A DNA stretch of 64,000 nt. It comes from Wuchereria bancrofti (taxonomy: Eukaryota > Nematoda > Chromadorea > Rhabditida > Onchocercidae). Shown in pieces: positions 1-11,390 of the stretch (its first letter is position 1; every line of letters starts with the position of its first letter). The stretch spans positions 1,470,194 through 1,534,193 of the forward strand of contig SSBO01000012.1 in assembly GCA_005281725.1 (NCBI GenBank). Direction: 5' to 3'. Both the position numbers and the translations under genes were made by a program. The notes below the pieces were generated by a model. It saw only the letters and a program-made list of their open reading frames with translations, made no database searches and was not told the origin of the DNA.

Positions 1-693
1 GTAAAACAGTCTTTTTTTCCAAAAAAAAAAAAATTAAACAAAAAAACTTTTGATATAATTTAATATACATTAATCTATCGTCATGTTTTTCTTTTTTTTT
101 TTTATATTACGAAGTTATAAAATTATGAGAAAAATGAAAATTATCAAATAATTCAGGAATTATTCAAAAATTTAATAGATAAAATGAAATCTTTTAATAC
201 TTTTTTTTTGCGAAAAAACAAAAAAAAAAAAATTGTTTTTTTGCTTACTTCATTCGCATACTCTAGTAAATTACAGTAAATAGGGCCAAATTCACTGAGG
301 CATTTATTATTATTGTCATCCATTTCATAGGAATAAATTAGATGACTTAACATGCTTGTCACAATTATTATTTGTAACATCGAATAGCGTAATATCATTG
401 TAATTATCATACTGATTAGAGTATTATCAAATTTGCATGAAACAATCTGAAAATTAGGAAAAAATATTTTATTTCAAAATTAATTTAATTAGGAAAATGA
501 TAATAAATAATGTGGAGGATTTTTTTCTTTTTATTTTCACTTTTCTTTTTCTTTTTTAATACTGAACAAAATTATTGGTACATTTTTAAACAATAAAACA
601 TTAATTTACGTGAACATTTCATTTTTTTTTTTAAAAAAAAAGCTCAAAAATTGCGAAATAATATTTGTTTTTTACGAAAAAGATTAGCTAGAA
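1..693. repeat. First copy of ~693 bp direct repeat, ending at an N
   Basis: This stretch reads the same as 1566-2258 (offset 1565) over its whole length by eye, including homopolymer lengths, and stops at the undetermined base 694. An identical copy that ends exactly at an N suggests overlapping contig ends placed in tandem rather than a biological duplication. It contains a duplicate of the neuropeptide-like first exon. Confidence 0.85.
249..410 (-). CDS. Duplicate copy of neuropeptide-like precursor exon 1 (partial)
   Basis: This has the same 54-codon exon as 1814-1975, with the same GAA|gtaagc donor. The downstream exons would lie left of the window. The encoded stretch starts with a hydrophobic signal peptide and carries two cysteines spaced C-x8-C. 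Because the surrounding 693 bp are duplicated against an N, it is most likely the same locus assembled twice, not a second gene. Confidence 0.5.
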
Positions 694-694
694 N
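694..694. other. Single undetermined base (scaffold join)
   Basis: A lone N lies in a poly-A stretch. The sequence to its left is an exact copy of 1566-2258, so the N probably marks a join between two contigs whose ends overlap. Confidence 0.8.
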
Positions 695-765
695 AAAAAA
701 AAACTTTATGAATTTTAAAAAAAAATTTTAGAAAAGTTAATATTGAAATAATTATCAATAATTAC

Positions 766-1975
766 CGTATTATCATTGCGTTTTCCCCAGAATCGACTTG
801 ATTTAATCAATTTGTTCCGTGCTTTATTCAGTGTTCGTTTTTGATTTAGCTGTTGTATTGTTGGCATACGTATAGGTTGCTGAATTATTAGAAAATATAT
901 TAATAAATAATTAATGACTAATTAATTACTATTAAGAATATTATAATTTCTAATTATCTTACTCTTTGTCATATTTTTGAAAAATAAAATGGTTAGAATT
1001 GCTATATAATATATTAATGTGCTTATTGATAAGAATGAAATTCAAAGGTAATTCAAAAAATAAAAAATGCAAATGGATAAAACGGATATACAGGAACTTA
1101 TATTCGAAATTAAAAATCGAAAAAAAGAATTTAGTTTATTTAAATAAATAATAGTTCATTTAATGTTTTCATAAAATATTAAATTTTTTATAAGAAATTA
1201 ATGATATCTAATATTGATGATATCATTTAATCATATATATACATATATATATATGTTTTATAAAATTTTATTTCCACAATCATTCAAACAATTTTATAAT
1301 TAAAAAATTTTACAATAATTAAATACTCATTCAAAGCTTCCAATAATTAAACACTCGTTATTCCTTATTTTTTCTCAAATGAAAATATGAGAAAGTTTTT
1401 TCGTTTACTTTTTTCAAAATGAAAAAATTTCTTTCCACCTTTTTTTTTTATTACTCATTTATGCTATGAAAATTTCAACACAATTTTGTGTATCTTAAAT
1501 GAATATATTGAAATGGAAAATATTTTTCACTTTTTTCGTCACACAAACAAAAAATAATTGTAAAAGTAAAACAGTCTTTTTTTCCAAAAAAAAAAAAATT
1601 AAACAAAAAAACTTTTGATATAATTTAATATACATTAATCTATCGTCATGTTTTTCTTTTTTTTTTTTATATTACGAAGTTATAAAATTATGAGAAAAAT
1701 GAAAATTATCAAATAATTCAGGAATTATTCAAAAATTTAATAGATAAAATGAAATCTTTTAATACTTTTTTTTTGCGAAAAAACAAAAAAAAAAAAATTG
1801 TTTTTTTGCTTACTTCATTCGCATACTCTAGTAAATTACAGTAAATAGGGCCAAATTCACTGAGGCATTTATTATTATTGTCATCCATTTCATAGGAATA
1901 AATTAGATGACTTAACATGCTTGTCACAATTATTATTTGTAACATCGAATAGCGTAATATCATTGTAATTATCAT
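766..1975 (-). CDS. Neuropeptide-like precursor (5' part, two exons seen)
   Basis: Exon 1 is 1975-1814 (54 codons, donor GAA|gtaagc). Exon 2 is 879-766 (38 codons, acceptor aattcag, donor ACG|gtaatt). Both are phase 0, and the frame stays open at the end of exon 2, so the gene continues past the N at 694. Residues 1-27 form a hydrophobic secretion signal; translation may start at Met1 or Met5. An acidic Asn-rich stretch follows, with a C37/C46 pair in KCLSEFGPIYC, which recalls the N-terminal region of nematode FLP precursors. Exon 2 is basic, with a KR at 68-69, and ends in SSRFWGKR (81-88), a textbook amidation plus dibasic cleavage site. The start lies just behind ctctaatcag, a possible trans-splice acceptor. 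I do not recognise the family: the predicted mature end is Arg-Phe-Trp-amide rather than RFamide. Secreted signalling is inferred. Confidence 0.6.
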
Positions 1976-2258
1976 ACTGATTAGAGTATTATCAAATTTG
2001 CATGAAACAATCTGAAAATTAGGAAAAAATATTTTATTTCAAAATTAATTTAATTAGGAAAATGATAATAAATAATGTGGAGGATTTTTTTCTTTTTATT
2101 TTCACTTTTCTTTTTCTTTTTTAATACTGAACAAAATTATTGGTACATTTTTAAACAATAAAACATTAATTTACGTGAACATTTCATTTTTTTTTTTAAA
2201 AAAAAAGCTCAAAAATTGCGAAATAATATTTGTTTTTTACGAAAAAGATTAGCTAGAA
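1566..2258. repeat. Second copy of ~693 bp direct repeat
   Basis: Matches 1-693 (offset 1565). The match ends at the same base where copy 1 meets the N; here the sequence continues uniquely into a GA-rich run at about 2277-2311. Confidence 0.85.
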
Positions 2259-4205
2259 AATGGCAACAGAAAGTGGGAGAGATTGAAAGAGAGAGAAAGA
2301 GCGAGGAAGAGTAAACATAAAAATAAAATTAGCAAATATTAAAGTTGGAAAAGTTATTAATTTCATTTTTTACATTAATAACAATAAGTTAGAAAAACGA
2401 ATTATTTGAATTAATGTAAATAAGACAATATGCTATTCTAACAAATAGTTGTTTCACACATTTTTTTTTTCTATCGAATTCAATTTTATTTTCTATATAT
2501 TCGCATTCTTACTGTTAAAATTTAATACAAACTTTAATTAAATAAAAGAAAAAGAAAAATGAAGGAAAACAAATAAATGCTAAATATTTCTATTAAAATT
2601 TCATGATATTCATCATAAATTTACATTCATTTGTAATGAAATAATTGATCCTTACAATTCAGCGAATGAGAAATTTCGAATGAGAAAAAAAAAAGAAGAA
2701 TTGAATGAAATTAGCAGATTCTTTTTATCCAATCAAAATATGTAATTAGGCCTTAATACAATGTGATATATTCAATATATGAAACAAAAGAAAACAAAAC
2801 AAGTAGAAAAGATTAGACAAATAACTAAACTGATAAAAAATAACTGAATTGATAAAAGAACTGATAAAAAAATGTCATCTTTCGGTGATAGATAATGCGA
2901 AATTAAAATGTATAGCTGTTAAAAACAATGATGTAAAATTAATTAATTTCCTAACTGAAAATTATGAGAAAAGAAAAATGAAGATATTTGTAAATCCAAA
3001 AAGTAGTCATAATCTTCGTAATATCTTTTTTCCTTCTTATATTCTATTTCTCTAATTTATTCTAGAATTTTTATATTTTATTATAAATAAAAAAAATTAA
3101 AAGCTTTTAGCTTTCTAAATTTTAAAAGAAAAAGTAATGAAAATTTTAGAGATGAAAAAATTTCACTTTATGAACATTATACTAAAAATTTTTCTTAATT
3201 CTAAAAAAAAAAAAAATTTCTTTTTTCCATTTCTTTCACCTCATTTATCATTTTCCTATATGCGACAAAATGTCATTTCTTATATGAGAGAACAAATTTG
3301 ACATTTATCTATCATTCATCTATGTCAAAATAATTCTATAAGCCTTATTTTTTTTTTGAAATGCGCATTCTATCTTCTTCGAATATATTATACATTTACA
3401 AATATAATTTGTTTTTAATTTTTATGACTAATTAAAAACTTATTAAAAAAAATTTAATTTTTACACGTCTTCATAGGGCCTAGTAATTTCTATAAAATAA
3501 TTTTAAAACGAAAAAAGACAATATTTCTTCGTCTGTTCTTTAAGTTTAATATGACAAAAGTTGTATTTATTTTTATTCATCAATTGTTCCTTTTTTTGTT
3601 CTTTTATTTATTCAAATATTTGAATTATTTCTTTAAAACTGAAAATAAGAAAATAAAAAAAAAGTCGAGGAAAAAGTTGTGAATGAAAAAAAAAATCGTG
3701 ATTATACCAGACGAATTTTGATTGTAAACGGAAACAAAAAAAGATAGTAATGAAAATTATACTAATATACTAAATATACTAAATTACTGGATGATTTAAC
3801 AATAATATTTCAGAAACAAATGGAAAAAAAAAGAAATTATGGATTTGTAAATAAATTATAAGTTTAACTAATTCTTTACAAAATTGAAATAGGGTATATC
3901 AAATTTTAATGTCTAAATTTAATTGATTTTAAAATCTTTACCGATCAATTGAATAATAATGGCAGTAAAAGAAGAATTAAATTTAATACAGGAATAATTG
4001 ATGGATTTTTCTTGCTGTTATAATTATTTTAGGTAAGATAATCAAATGTTCTGGCAAAAGAAGGAAAAAAGCATAAAATAGGTGGGTAATTAATCCGAAA
4101 ATATTTGTGAATTATTGTTGAAATCGATCAAATAAAAATGAAAAAAAATTTTTAAAAAAAAATCATTGAAATATTGAAAGTACTGATAACATTAAAAAAA
4201 TGTTG

Positions 4206-4376
4206 TATGATATTACTTTGCTGGAAAGAAAAATTGGTAAACATTTGTAAATAAATATTAGTAACATTTGGTTATTAATTTTTCTGTTTTTTCTTTTAAA
4301 TTTATGATTGAATTTTTTTTTTTTTTGCATCGCTGAATCTAATTTATTTCTACTAATAGTAGAAAAAATGAAAATC
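4206..4376 (+). repeat. ~170 bp dispersed repeat, copy 1
   Basis: It starts with atgatattactttgctgg and runs through a poly-T into gcatcgctgaatctaattt. A diverged copy in the same orientation lies at 9479-9648, just left of the second lysine-rich gene block. No coding potential is seen. It may be a piece of the larger duplicated unit or a short interspersed element. Confidence 0.65.
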
Positions 4377-5916
4377 TTAAATTATCTGTCTAATTTTATA
4401 AATGTTAAAAAGAAATTTCATTTTGTAAAAAAGAAATGTTAATGAATGATGGGTGCAGTAATTGTTATATTAGCTAATTGAAAGTTTTTTGTTAAATAAT
4501 TCTTACAAATTTTTCATATTTCATATGAAATATTTATTTTGATTTTTTTTTTTTTGTTTTTTTAGTTGCAATTTTTTTCACCTTTTTTTTTGAAAAAATC
4601 TTCAATTAATTTGTAAATAATATTAACCTAAGCTTAACTTAAGCTTAATTCATATCATTATTTCACTGTTAAAAAATTTTTTCTTAATCACAAGAATCTA
4701 TCAGTTATAATAACCAATCAATTCTAAAGCAATTATTAATAGTAAAAATGTTAAAGCTATGTGACAAAAAAAAATGTGTATGACATGTTCTCATCGTTCT
4801 TCTTTAATATTAAAAAAAAAACGAATTTTTTTTCGTAAATTAGCAAAAAAGGTAGAAAAAATGAAAATTGGATTTCTCAATCTGTAATATGATAAAAAAG
4901 AAATAGAGATAATCAAAAAAAAAATGAAATGAAAATTCAACCAATCAAATATGGTAAGTTGAATTGAAATAGAAATAATTCTATTTTAATTTAACTTGCA
5001 ATCAATAAATATTTTATTTAAAAATAAATCATAGTTCGGTCGAATTCTTCATTATGAACTATAAAATATAAGGCTACAAATGAATTTCAATTCTAATTCA
5101 TGAAACTTCTTTTTTTGATTAATTTCCCAGCTTATCTATTTTCACACCCTTTTATTGTCGAATATTGAAAGAATTACTGAAAATATTGAAAGAAGTGAAA
5201 CAAACTCTGCCACTACTTGAAAAATTTTTCATCTTAGTTTAAATAAGCCGATTTGATAGAGAAATTTGACATAGTTTGTTATTGTTGCTAATCTTGCAAA
5301 TAAGAGATTCTCACATGCTTTAATATATTTTGAAAGTGAAATTAATTACGATAAAAACATAACAAAACTTACTTTATCAAGTTTTTAAATTTTTTCACTT
5401 AATAATTTCAGAAGAATTTCTAGTTTGAAATTTTAAACAAAAAAAAGTGAAAAAAGTAAGTAAAAAAAGAAGAAAATCGCAGAAGGAAAAAACAAAAGGA
5501 AAAAAAGTTAGGAATGATATAACATATCATTAATTTTCAAATATTAAGTAAACACAACTTGCATATTAAAAAGTAAAACATATACGAAAAAAAAAATCAA
5601 AAAAATTAGAAAAAAATGAAAAATAAAAAATCAAAAGCGATGGCAACTAACCAAATTAATGTAAGTTATTATGATGTGAACAAATTCTGATGATTCAATT
5701 CGACAAAACTAACAATGAAATAATCTTTTAGTCACTATGGACATTAGTTTAAAAGCTTAAGTTAATATTATCGATATTTTTCCATTTGAATATTTTTCCG
5801 TTATTATTGTTATTCATTTCATCTTTCAATTAGCTAATAATTTATTATTAATATTTTTTCAATTCCTCCTTTTCTAATAAGCAAACACTTGAAGCTAATG
5901 GAAATGAAATCGATTG

Positions 5917-6188
5917 TATATAATGAAATATAATATAATAAAATATGATACATAACATAATACAATATAGTGTAATATAATACAATAATATATAATAATA
6001 ATAATATAATTCAATATAGTGTAATGTAATATAATATAGTATTAATACAATATTAATAGGTAATATAATGTTAATATAATATAATAATATAATACAGTAA
6101 TAATATAATATTAATATAATGTAATATAACATAAAAAATAATGTAATATTATAATATAATAATGTAGTATAGTACAATGTATGATACG

Positions 6189-6242
<54 letters not shown>

Positions 6243-6312
6243 TGTAATATTAATGTTAATATAACACGTAATATAATATATAACATAATATAATATAGTG
6301 TATTATAACATA
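5917..6312. repeat. TAATA-rich low-complexity region with (TAA)n microsatellite
   Basis: About 400 bp are almost only A and T with irregular 5-8 bp periodicity (variants of taatataa). A perfect run of about 18 ATA/TAA triplets sits at 6190-6243. The long minus-strand ORF across it, rich in Tyr and Ile, is a by-product of the repeat. Confidence 0.85.
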
Positions 6313-6714
6313 ATAATTAATGTGAGTTATTATGGTGTGAACAAATTATATATATATATTATAGTTTAACCTGATAAAAATGTGTCAATTAATTTACTAG
6401 TTATATTGTTAATGCATAACCTTTGAGTTGTTTCATGTTTTTGAAACAATTGTTGCACTTGCACTATCTATCTTATCCTAATTTAATTTAGTTATTGGAA
6501 TTTTCTTCTTATCATAACAGATATTCAAGTTAAGATTTTGCTCACACAATAAATGATAACTTAAAATTACTTTTGAAATTAGTAATGCATCAAAATTTGA
6601 TTTAAATATATAGCATTCATATGCTACAAATTATTGATACTCAAAGCAATACGTTATCAAAATCTCAATGAAATCGATGCTCACGAATTTAGCAGTGCGC
6701 AAAATAAAATGAAA

Positions 6715-8575
6715 GTAATCGCAGCATTTCTCGTATGTTTCTTATAAATGAATCCAGGAATTGGCAAATTCCGGAATATGTAATAACAAGAGAACAAAAA
6801 AAAAGAGAAAATGATATTTTATACTAAAAAAAATTGGTTATACACAGCTTGATGCTCATTAGTGACAATGCAGTGATATCACTCCAATTAAAAATCACAC
6901 TTTGATTTCAATTAAACAAATAATACTTCAATTAAATTAAACTTCATTTGATTACGATTTAAACAGCGAAATATTCATCAACTGGGCATTTTTAATGAAA
7001 ATCTTTTTTGTTTTTTTTTTCCATTTCTGTAAAAAAACACTTAAGTGATAAAGAAATTGACTATACATTTTTGTATTGCTTGAAACATTGAAAAAGATAA
7101 ATGATTTCGGAGCATATTGTTTTAGATATTGAAATAGATAGATTGATTGATAAATCATATTTTAGATTGATAAATTATATTATTTTAGGATCATTTTACT
7201 CGAAATACTTGAATAAAAAAATTTTTTTTTTTGAGGAAATGAGCAATGAAATAATGGGTGAAAAATGTATAAGATTATTACATCATATTCTTGAATCATT
7301 TATGTTTACGGCTGACAACACGTCGATGCTTAGCACTATCACTTGAATTTCGATCACAATTCTTTCGTTTGATTGCTGGACGTGAAGCACGCTTCCCTGG
7401 ATCACTTTTTACCTTATCGTTACCTTTTACCTTCTTGCCGTCTTTTGCCTTCTCCCCACCTTTTGCTTTCTCTCCACCTTTTGCCTTTGTCCCAGCTTTT
7501 ACCTTTTCGCCACCTTTTGCCTTTGTCCCAGCTTTTACCTTCTCTCCACCTTTTGCCCTTGTCCCAGCTTTTACCTTTTCGCCACCTTTTCCTTTCCCTC
7601 CAACTTTTACCTGTTCCTCACGCTTTGCCTTTCCCCCACCTTCTGCCTTTTCTTCAACCTTTGCTTTCCCTTCACCTTTTGCCTTTGCCCCATCTTTCGC
7701 TTTTTTCCCACTTTTTTTGTCTACTTTTTTTTGACTCTTTTTGTTGTTATTACTCCGTGTATCTTTCTTTTCATTCTAGAAAAATATTTGAAATTTATAA
7801 TTTGTAAATTATCAAAACTTCACATCAGCCATGAATGCCAAAGTTTTGAAATATTAAAAATTAACGTGTATAATTGTAGTACTGTAAAATGTCATTGAAA
7901 TATATATATTAAATAAATATTATTTAAAAGAAAAAAATTAATTAAATAATTAATTAGTTGAGAAAACATACATCTCCAAATTTGTTAACATTTTTTCTTT
8001 CACGTAACCAATAGCGATTTTCTGTTAAAGGCGGTGCATCCATTTCAAGTGCTGTATCTATGCAATTCACTTCTTGTTCATTAATTTTGTTAATTTCCGG
8101 TTCAGGAGAAGGGATACTATTATACTGAATTTGAATCGCCGTTGACTCAAAATCAGTCAAGTTTTGCTCTCTATTATTTTCGTCTTTTTCCTCATCTTTG
8201 ATAGCATTGTTTTCTTGTGCAGGAGGTGACGAAATATTAATAGCGGTATTATTTTCAGTGCTGTTAAGACTTGCCGTATGTAATTCGAGGTTGAATGAAT
8301 TAAAAGGAGTGCTGCAGAATAATGGTGTCGGGGGATCCGAAGAAGAGAAGGTTGCAAGCACCGAACTATCTCCGTAAGAACCTATTGCACTTGGTGGACC
8401 GATAGCGATGATTTCATCATGCATAACGGGAAAGGATTTGGCTGATGATGAACTGTCCGACATGGTGATAAATGGAACAATAAATTGAAATAAATCATTT
8501 CTTCCAATAAGACAGAATTCTCATCTGTTTAATCGATATGCAAATTTCATCTGCAACAATTCTAGACAGATTTTG
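6715..8575. repeat. Segmental duplication, block A
   Basis: This block is homologous to 9669-11390 in the same order and orientation. It includes the 3' flank (catttctcgtatgtttctta), both exons and the intron of the lysine-rich gene, and the 5' flank up to tctagacaga. The two blocks differ by many substitutions and indels, so the duplication is not recent. Confidence 0.85.
7296..8463 (-). CDS. Lysine-rich repeat protein, copy A (323 aa, function unknown)
   Basis: Exon 1 is 8463-7972 (164 codons; donor GGAGAT|gtatgt) and exon 2 is 7775-7296 (159 codons plus stop; acceptor tttctag). Both are phase 0 and the join is open throughout. Residues 1-164 are Ser/Asn/Glu-rich and end in a conserved ENRYWLRERK. 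Residues 165-323 are strongly basic, built from 6- and 12-residue units of the type GGEKVKAGTKAK, with a basic tail ending in RRVVSRKHK. The plus-strand Pro/Phe/Ala-rich ORFs opposite exon 2 are shadows. The composition recalls histone-H1-like or other nucleic-acid-binding tails, but no domain is recognised, so a nuclear role is only a guess. Copy B at 10243-11281 keeps the same gene structure, which supports real coding. Confidence 0.75.
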
Positions 8576-8689
8576 TCATGAAACTTGGGGGTTCAGTCTG
8601 AATATAACTTATGGCTTAGAGTTGAATTGGATCTTGTAAATTTCAACCTTATAAATTGTTAATCTTATAAATAAAAATATAAATTTCAG

Positions 8690-9400
8690 GATCCAACCGG
8701 TCGTTCTTATTAGTCTTAATCATTTGTTAAAACGACTAGCATCTATGATTCTGAAATTTTTGTCTACGATAGTTGGCTCTGTGATGTGGGCTACAATTTC
8801 CACATCTTTTTCGTATTCCAAATTGTAATTATAGTTCCATTGTGGCTATTTTGATTCATTTTTTGTTAACCACTTTGGTCCTTTCCACCAGAGATCGTAT
8901 TCTTTTAGTTTGTTCGATGAGATTCCTTTTATAGCTATATCAATTAAATTTTGTTCACTTGAGATATATCGAAAATGGATTTTTGCCTTTCATATTTCTT
9001 CTACTCGATTTTGTATGAACGTTGGTAATAAACGGGAACTATCGTGAACCCAATGTAACGCACATTGTAAATCTGACCATAAAATTGTTCTCACGTCTTC
9101 GAACTCCATTTGTTGTAACACGAATTGTACATTCTCACTCCGATGAGTATTGCTAATAATTCCAACTGAGGTATTGACATTTCTTTAATTGGCGTAATTC
9201 GGAATTTAGCGAACACTAAGAATATTTCCCTTTCTTGGTTTCGTATATATAAAGCTGCTGAATATGCACCAGTTGATAGCATCGTTAAAGACGTGAAATT
9301 GTAACTGCTTGAAACAGATTGCCGTGAATTTTGGTAAATCCTTCAGTTTCTTTGGCTATTCGTTCATGAGTATGTTCCACTCGATTTCATTTTTTTTTAC
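8690..9400 (-). mobile_element. Decayed BEL/Pao LTR-retrotransposon fragment (RNase H to pre-integrase)
   Basis: In shifting minus-strand frames the segment encodes peptides typical of BEL/Pao polyproteins between reverse transcriptase and integrase: YSAALYIRN, MSIPQLELLAILIGVRM, TILWSDLQCALHW, LIDIAIKG (normally NPADIATRG) and DLWWKGPKWL. Stops and frameshifts separate these pieces, so it is a pseudogene. No LTRs, reverse transcriptase or integrase core are visible. It sits exactly between the two duplicated lysine-rich gene blocks. Confidence 0.85.
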
Positions 9401-9478
9401 TTATGGTTTGATCCGATGAAAGATTGTTTTTTCATAAAGTTTGAAAAAACTATTTGAATCTTATCATTAGAAAATCCT

Positions 9479-9648
9479 TTATGATATTACTTTGCCAGAA
9501 AGAAAAGTTAATAAACATTTGTAAATTAATATTAATAACATTTTATTATTTTTTCTCTTTTTTTTTAAAAAATTTCTGATTAATTTTTTTTTTTTTTTTT
9601 GCATCATTGATTCTAATTTATTTCTGTTGATAATGGAAAAAAATGAAA
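9479..9648 (+). repeat. ~170 bp dispersed repeat, copy 2
   Basis: Diverged copy of 4206-4376, sharing atgatattactttgc, the poly-T tract and the gcatc-gattctaatttatttct segment. It lies directly before segmental block B. Confidence 0.65.
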
Positions 9649-9668
9649 AAAAAAAAAAAAAAAAACGA

Positions 9669-11390
9669 AAGTATTCACAGCATTTTTCGTATGTTTCTTA
9701 TAAATGAATCCAGGAATTAACAGAATCCGGAATATGTAATAGCAAGAGAACAAAAAAAAAAAATATTTTATACTAAAAAAAATTGGTTATACACAGCTAT
9801 ATGCTCAATACTGACAATGCAATGATATCACGAACAAATACTTCAATTAAATTAGGCTTTATTTGATTTCTATTACATTAAATTTATTACTTCAATTAAA
9901 TCAAACTTTATTTGATTATGATTTAAGTAGTGAAAATAAAAATTATTTTTGTTTTTTTTTTTCCATTTCTATAAGAAAACACTTAAGTCATAAAGAAATT
10001 GACTATACATTTTTGTATTGCTTGAAACATTGAAAAAGATAAATGATTTCGGAGCATATTGTTTTAGATATTGAAATAGATAGATTGATTGATTGATAAA
10101 TCATATTTTAGATTGATAAATTATATTATTTTAGGATCATTTTACTCGAAATACTTGAATAAAAAAGTTTTTTTTTTTGAGGAAATGAGCAATGAAATAA
10201 TGGGTGAAAAATATATATAGATTATTACATCATATTCTTAAATCATTTATGTTTACGGCTGACAACACGTCGATGCTTAGCACTATCACTTGAATTTTGA
10301 TCACAATTCTTTCGTTTGATTGCTGGACGTGAAGCACGCTTCCCTGGACCACTTTTAACCTTATCGTTACCTTTTACCTTCTTGCCGTCTTTTGCCTTCT
10401 CCCCACCTTTTGCTTTCTCTCCACCTTTTGCCTTTGTCCCAGCTTTTACCTTTTCGCCACCTTTTGCCTTTGTCCCAGCTTTTACCTTCTCTCCACCTTT
10501 TGCCTTTGTCCCAGCTTTTACCTTCTCTCCACCTTTTGCCCTTGTCCCAGCTTTTACCTTTTCGCCACCTTTTCCTTCCCCTCCAACTTTTACCTGTTCC
10601 CCACGCCTTGACTTTCCCCCACCTTTTGCCTTTTCTTCACCCTTTGCTTTCCCTTCACCTTTTGCCTTTGCCCCACCTTTCGCTTTTTTCCCACTTTTTT
10701 TGTCTACTTTTTTTTGACTCTTTTTGTTGTTATTACCCCGTGTATCTTTCTTTTCATTCTAGAAAAATATTTGAAATTTATAATTTGTAAATTATCAAAA
10801 CTTCACATCAGCCATGAACGCCAAAGTTTTGAAATATTAAAAATTAACGTGTATAATTGTAGTACTGTAAAATGTCATTGAAATATTTATTATATATATA
10901 TATTATTTAAAAGGAAAAAATTAATTAAATAATTAATTAGTTGAAAAAACATACATTTCCAAATTTATCAGTATTTTGTTTTCTTTCACGTAACCAATAG
11001 CGATTTTCTGTTGCAGGTGGTGCATCCATTTCAAGTGGTTTATCCATGCAAGTCATTTCTTGTTTATTAATTTCGTTGTTGATAAAATTGGCCGTACATG
11101 ATTCGAAGCTGAATGAACTAAAAGGAGTGATGCAGAATAATGCTGCCGAGGGATCCGAAAAAGAGAAGGTTGCAAGCACCGAACTATTTGCGTAAGCACT
11201 TTCCGAATTTGATGGGTCGGTAGCGAAAATTTCATCATGTATACCGAAAAAGGAGCTGTGCGATGATGAACTAGCTGACATAGTGATAAATGGAACAATA
11301 AATTAAAATCAATCATTTCTTCCAATAAGACAGAATTCTCATCTGTTTAATCGATATGCAAATTTCATCTGTAACAATTCTAGACAGACT
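9669..11390. repeat. Segmental duplication, block B
   Basis: Counterpart of 6715-8575, with the same flanks and gene order but indels in the flanks, a 165 bp in-frame deletion in exon 1 and one extra 36 bp repeat unit in exon 2. Confidence 0.85.
10243..11281 (-). CDS. Lysine-rich repeat protein, copy B (280 aa, function unknown)
   Basis: Exon 1 is 11281-10955 (109 codons; donor GGAAAT|gtatgt) and exon 2 is 10758-10243 (171 codons plus stop; acceptor ttctag). Both are phase 0. Relative to copy A, exon 1 lacks 55 residues of the acidic middle region in frame, but it keeps the Ser-rich start and the ENRYWLRERK end. Exon 2 has one more 12-residue GGEKVKAGTKAK-type unit. Changes between copies are in multiples of three, so both appear to remain under coding constraint. 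Function is not recognised; the Lys/Gly/Ala-rich tail would bind nucleic acid or acidic partners if anything. Confidence 0.72.

Larger units (their letters stand above)
2260..6700. other. AT-rich intergenic stretch without recognisable gene
   Basis: I see no conserved ORF or convincing exon. The longest plus-strand ORF (2849-3055) and the minus ORF over the TAA repeat are low-complexity. The stretch holds many A/T runs, a 170 bp segment repeated at 9479-9648, and the TAATA-rich region with a TAA microsatellite at 6190-6243. Confidence 0.6.

Noticed and set aside
2849..3055. ORF with VIDNAKLKC, faintly like ribosomal protein L14
   Set aside because: Similarity is limited to a few residues, with no glycine-rich follow-on, no splice partners and low-complexity flanks.
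5848..6177. 109-codon minus ORF rich in Tyr, Ile and Leu
   Set aside because: Translation of a TAATA low-complexity repeat.
7291..7807. Two plus-strand ORFs rich in Pro/Phe/Ala or Leu/His
   Set aside because: They are antisense shadows of the lysine-rich repeat exon; the minus strand has splice sites, a start exon and a conserved copy. The same applies at 10316-10790.
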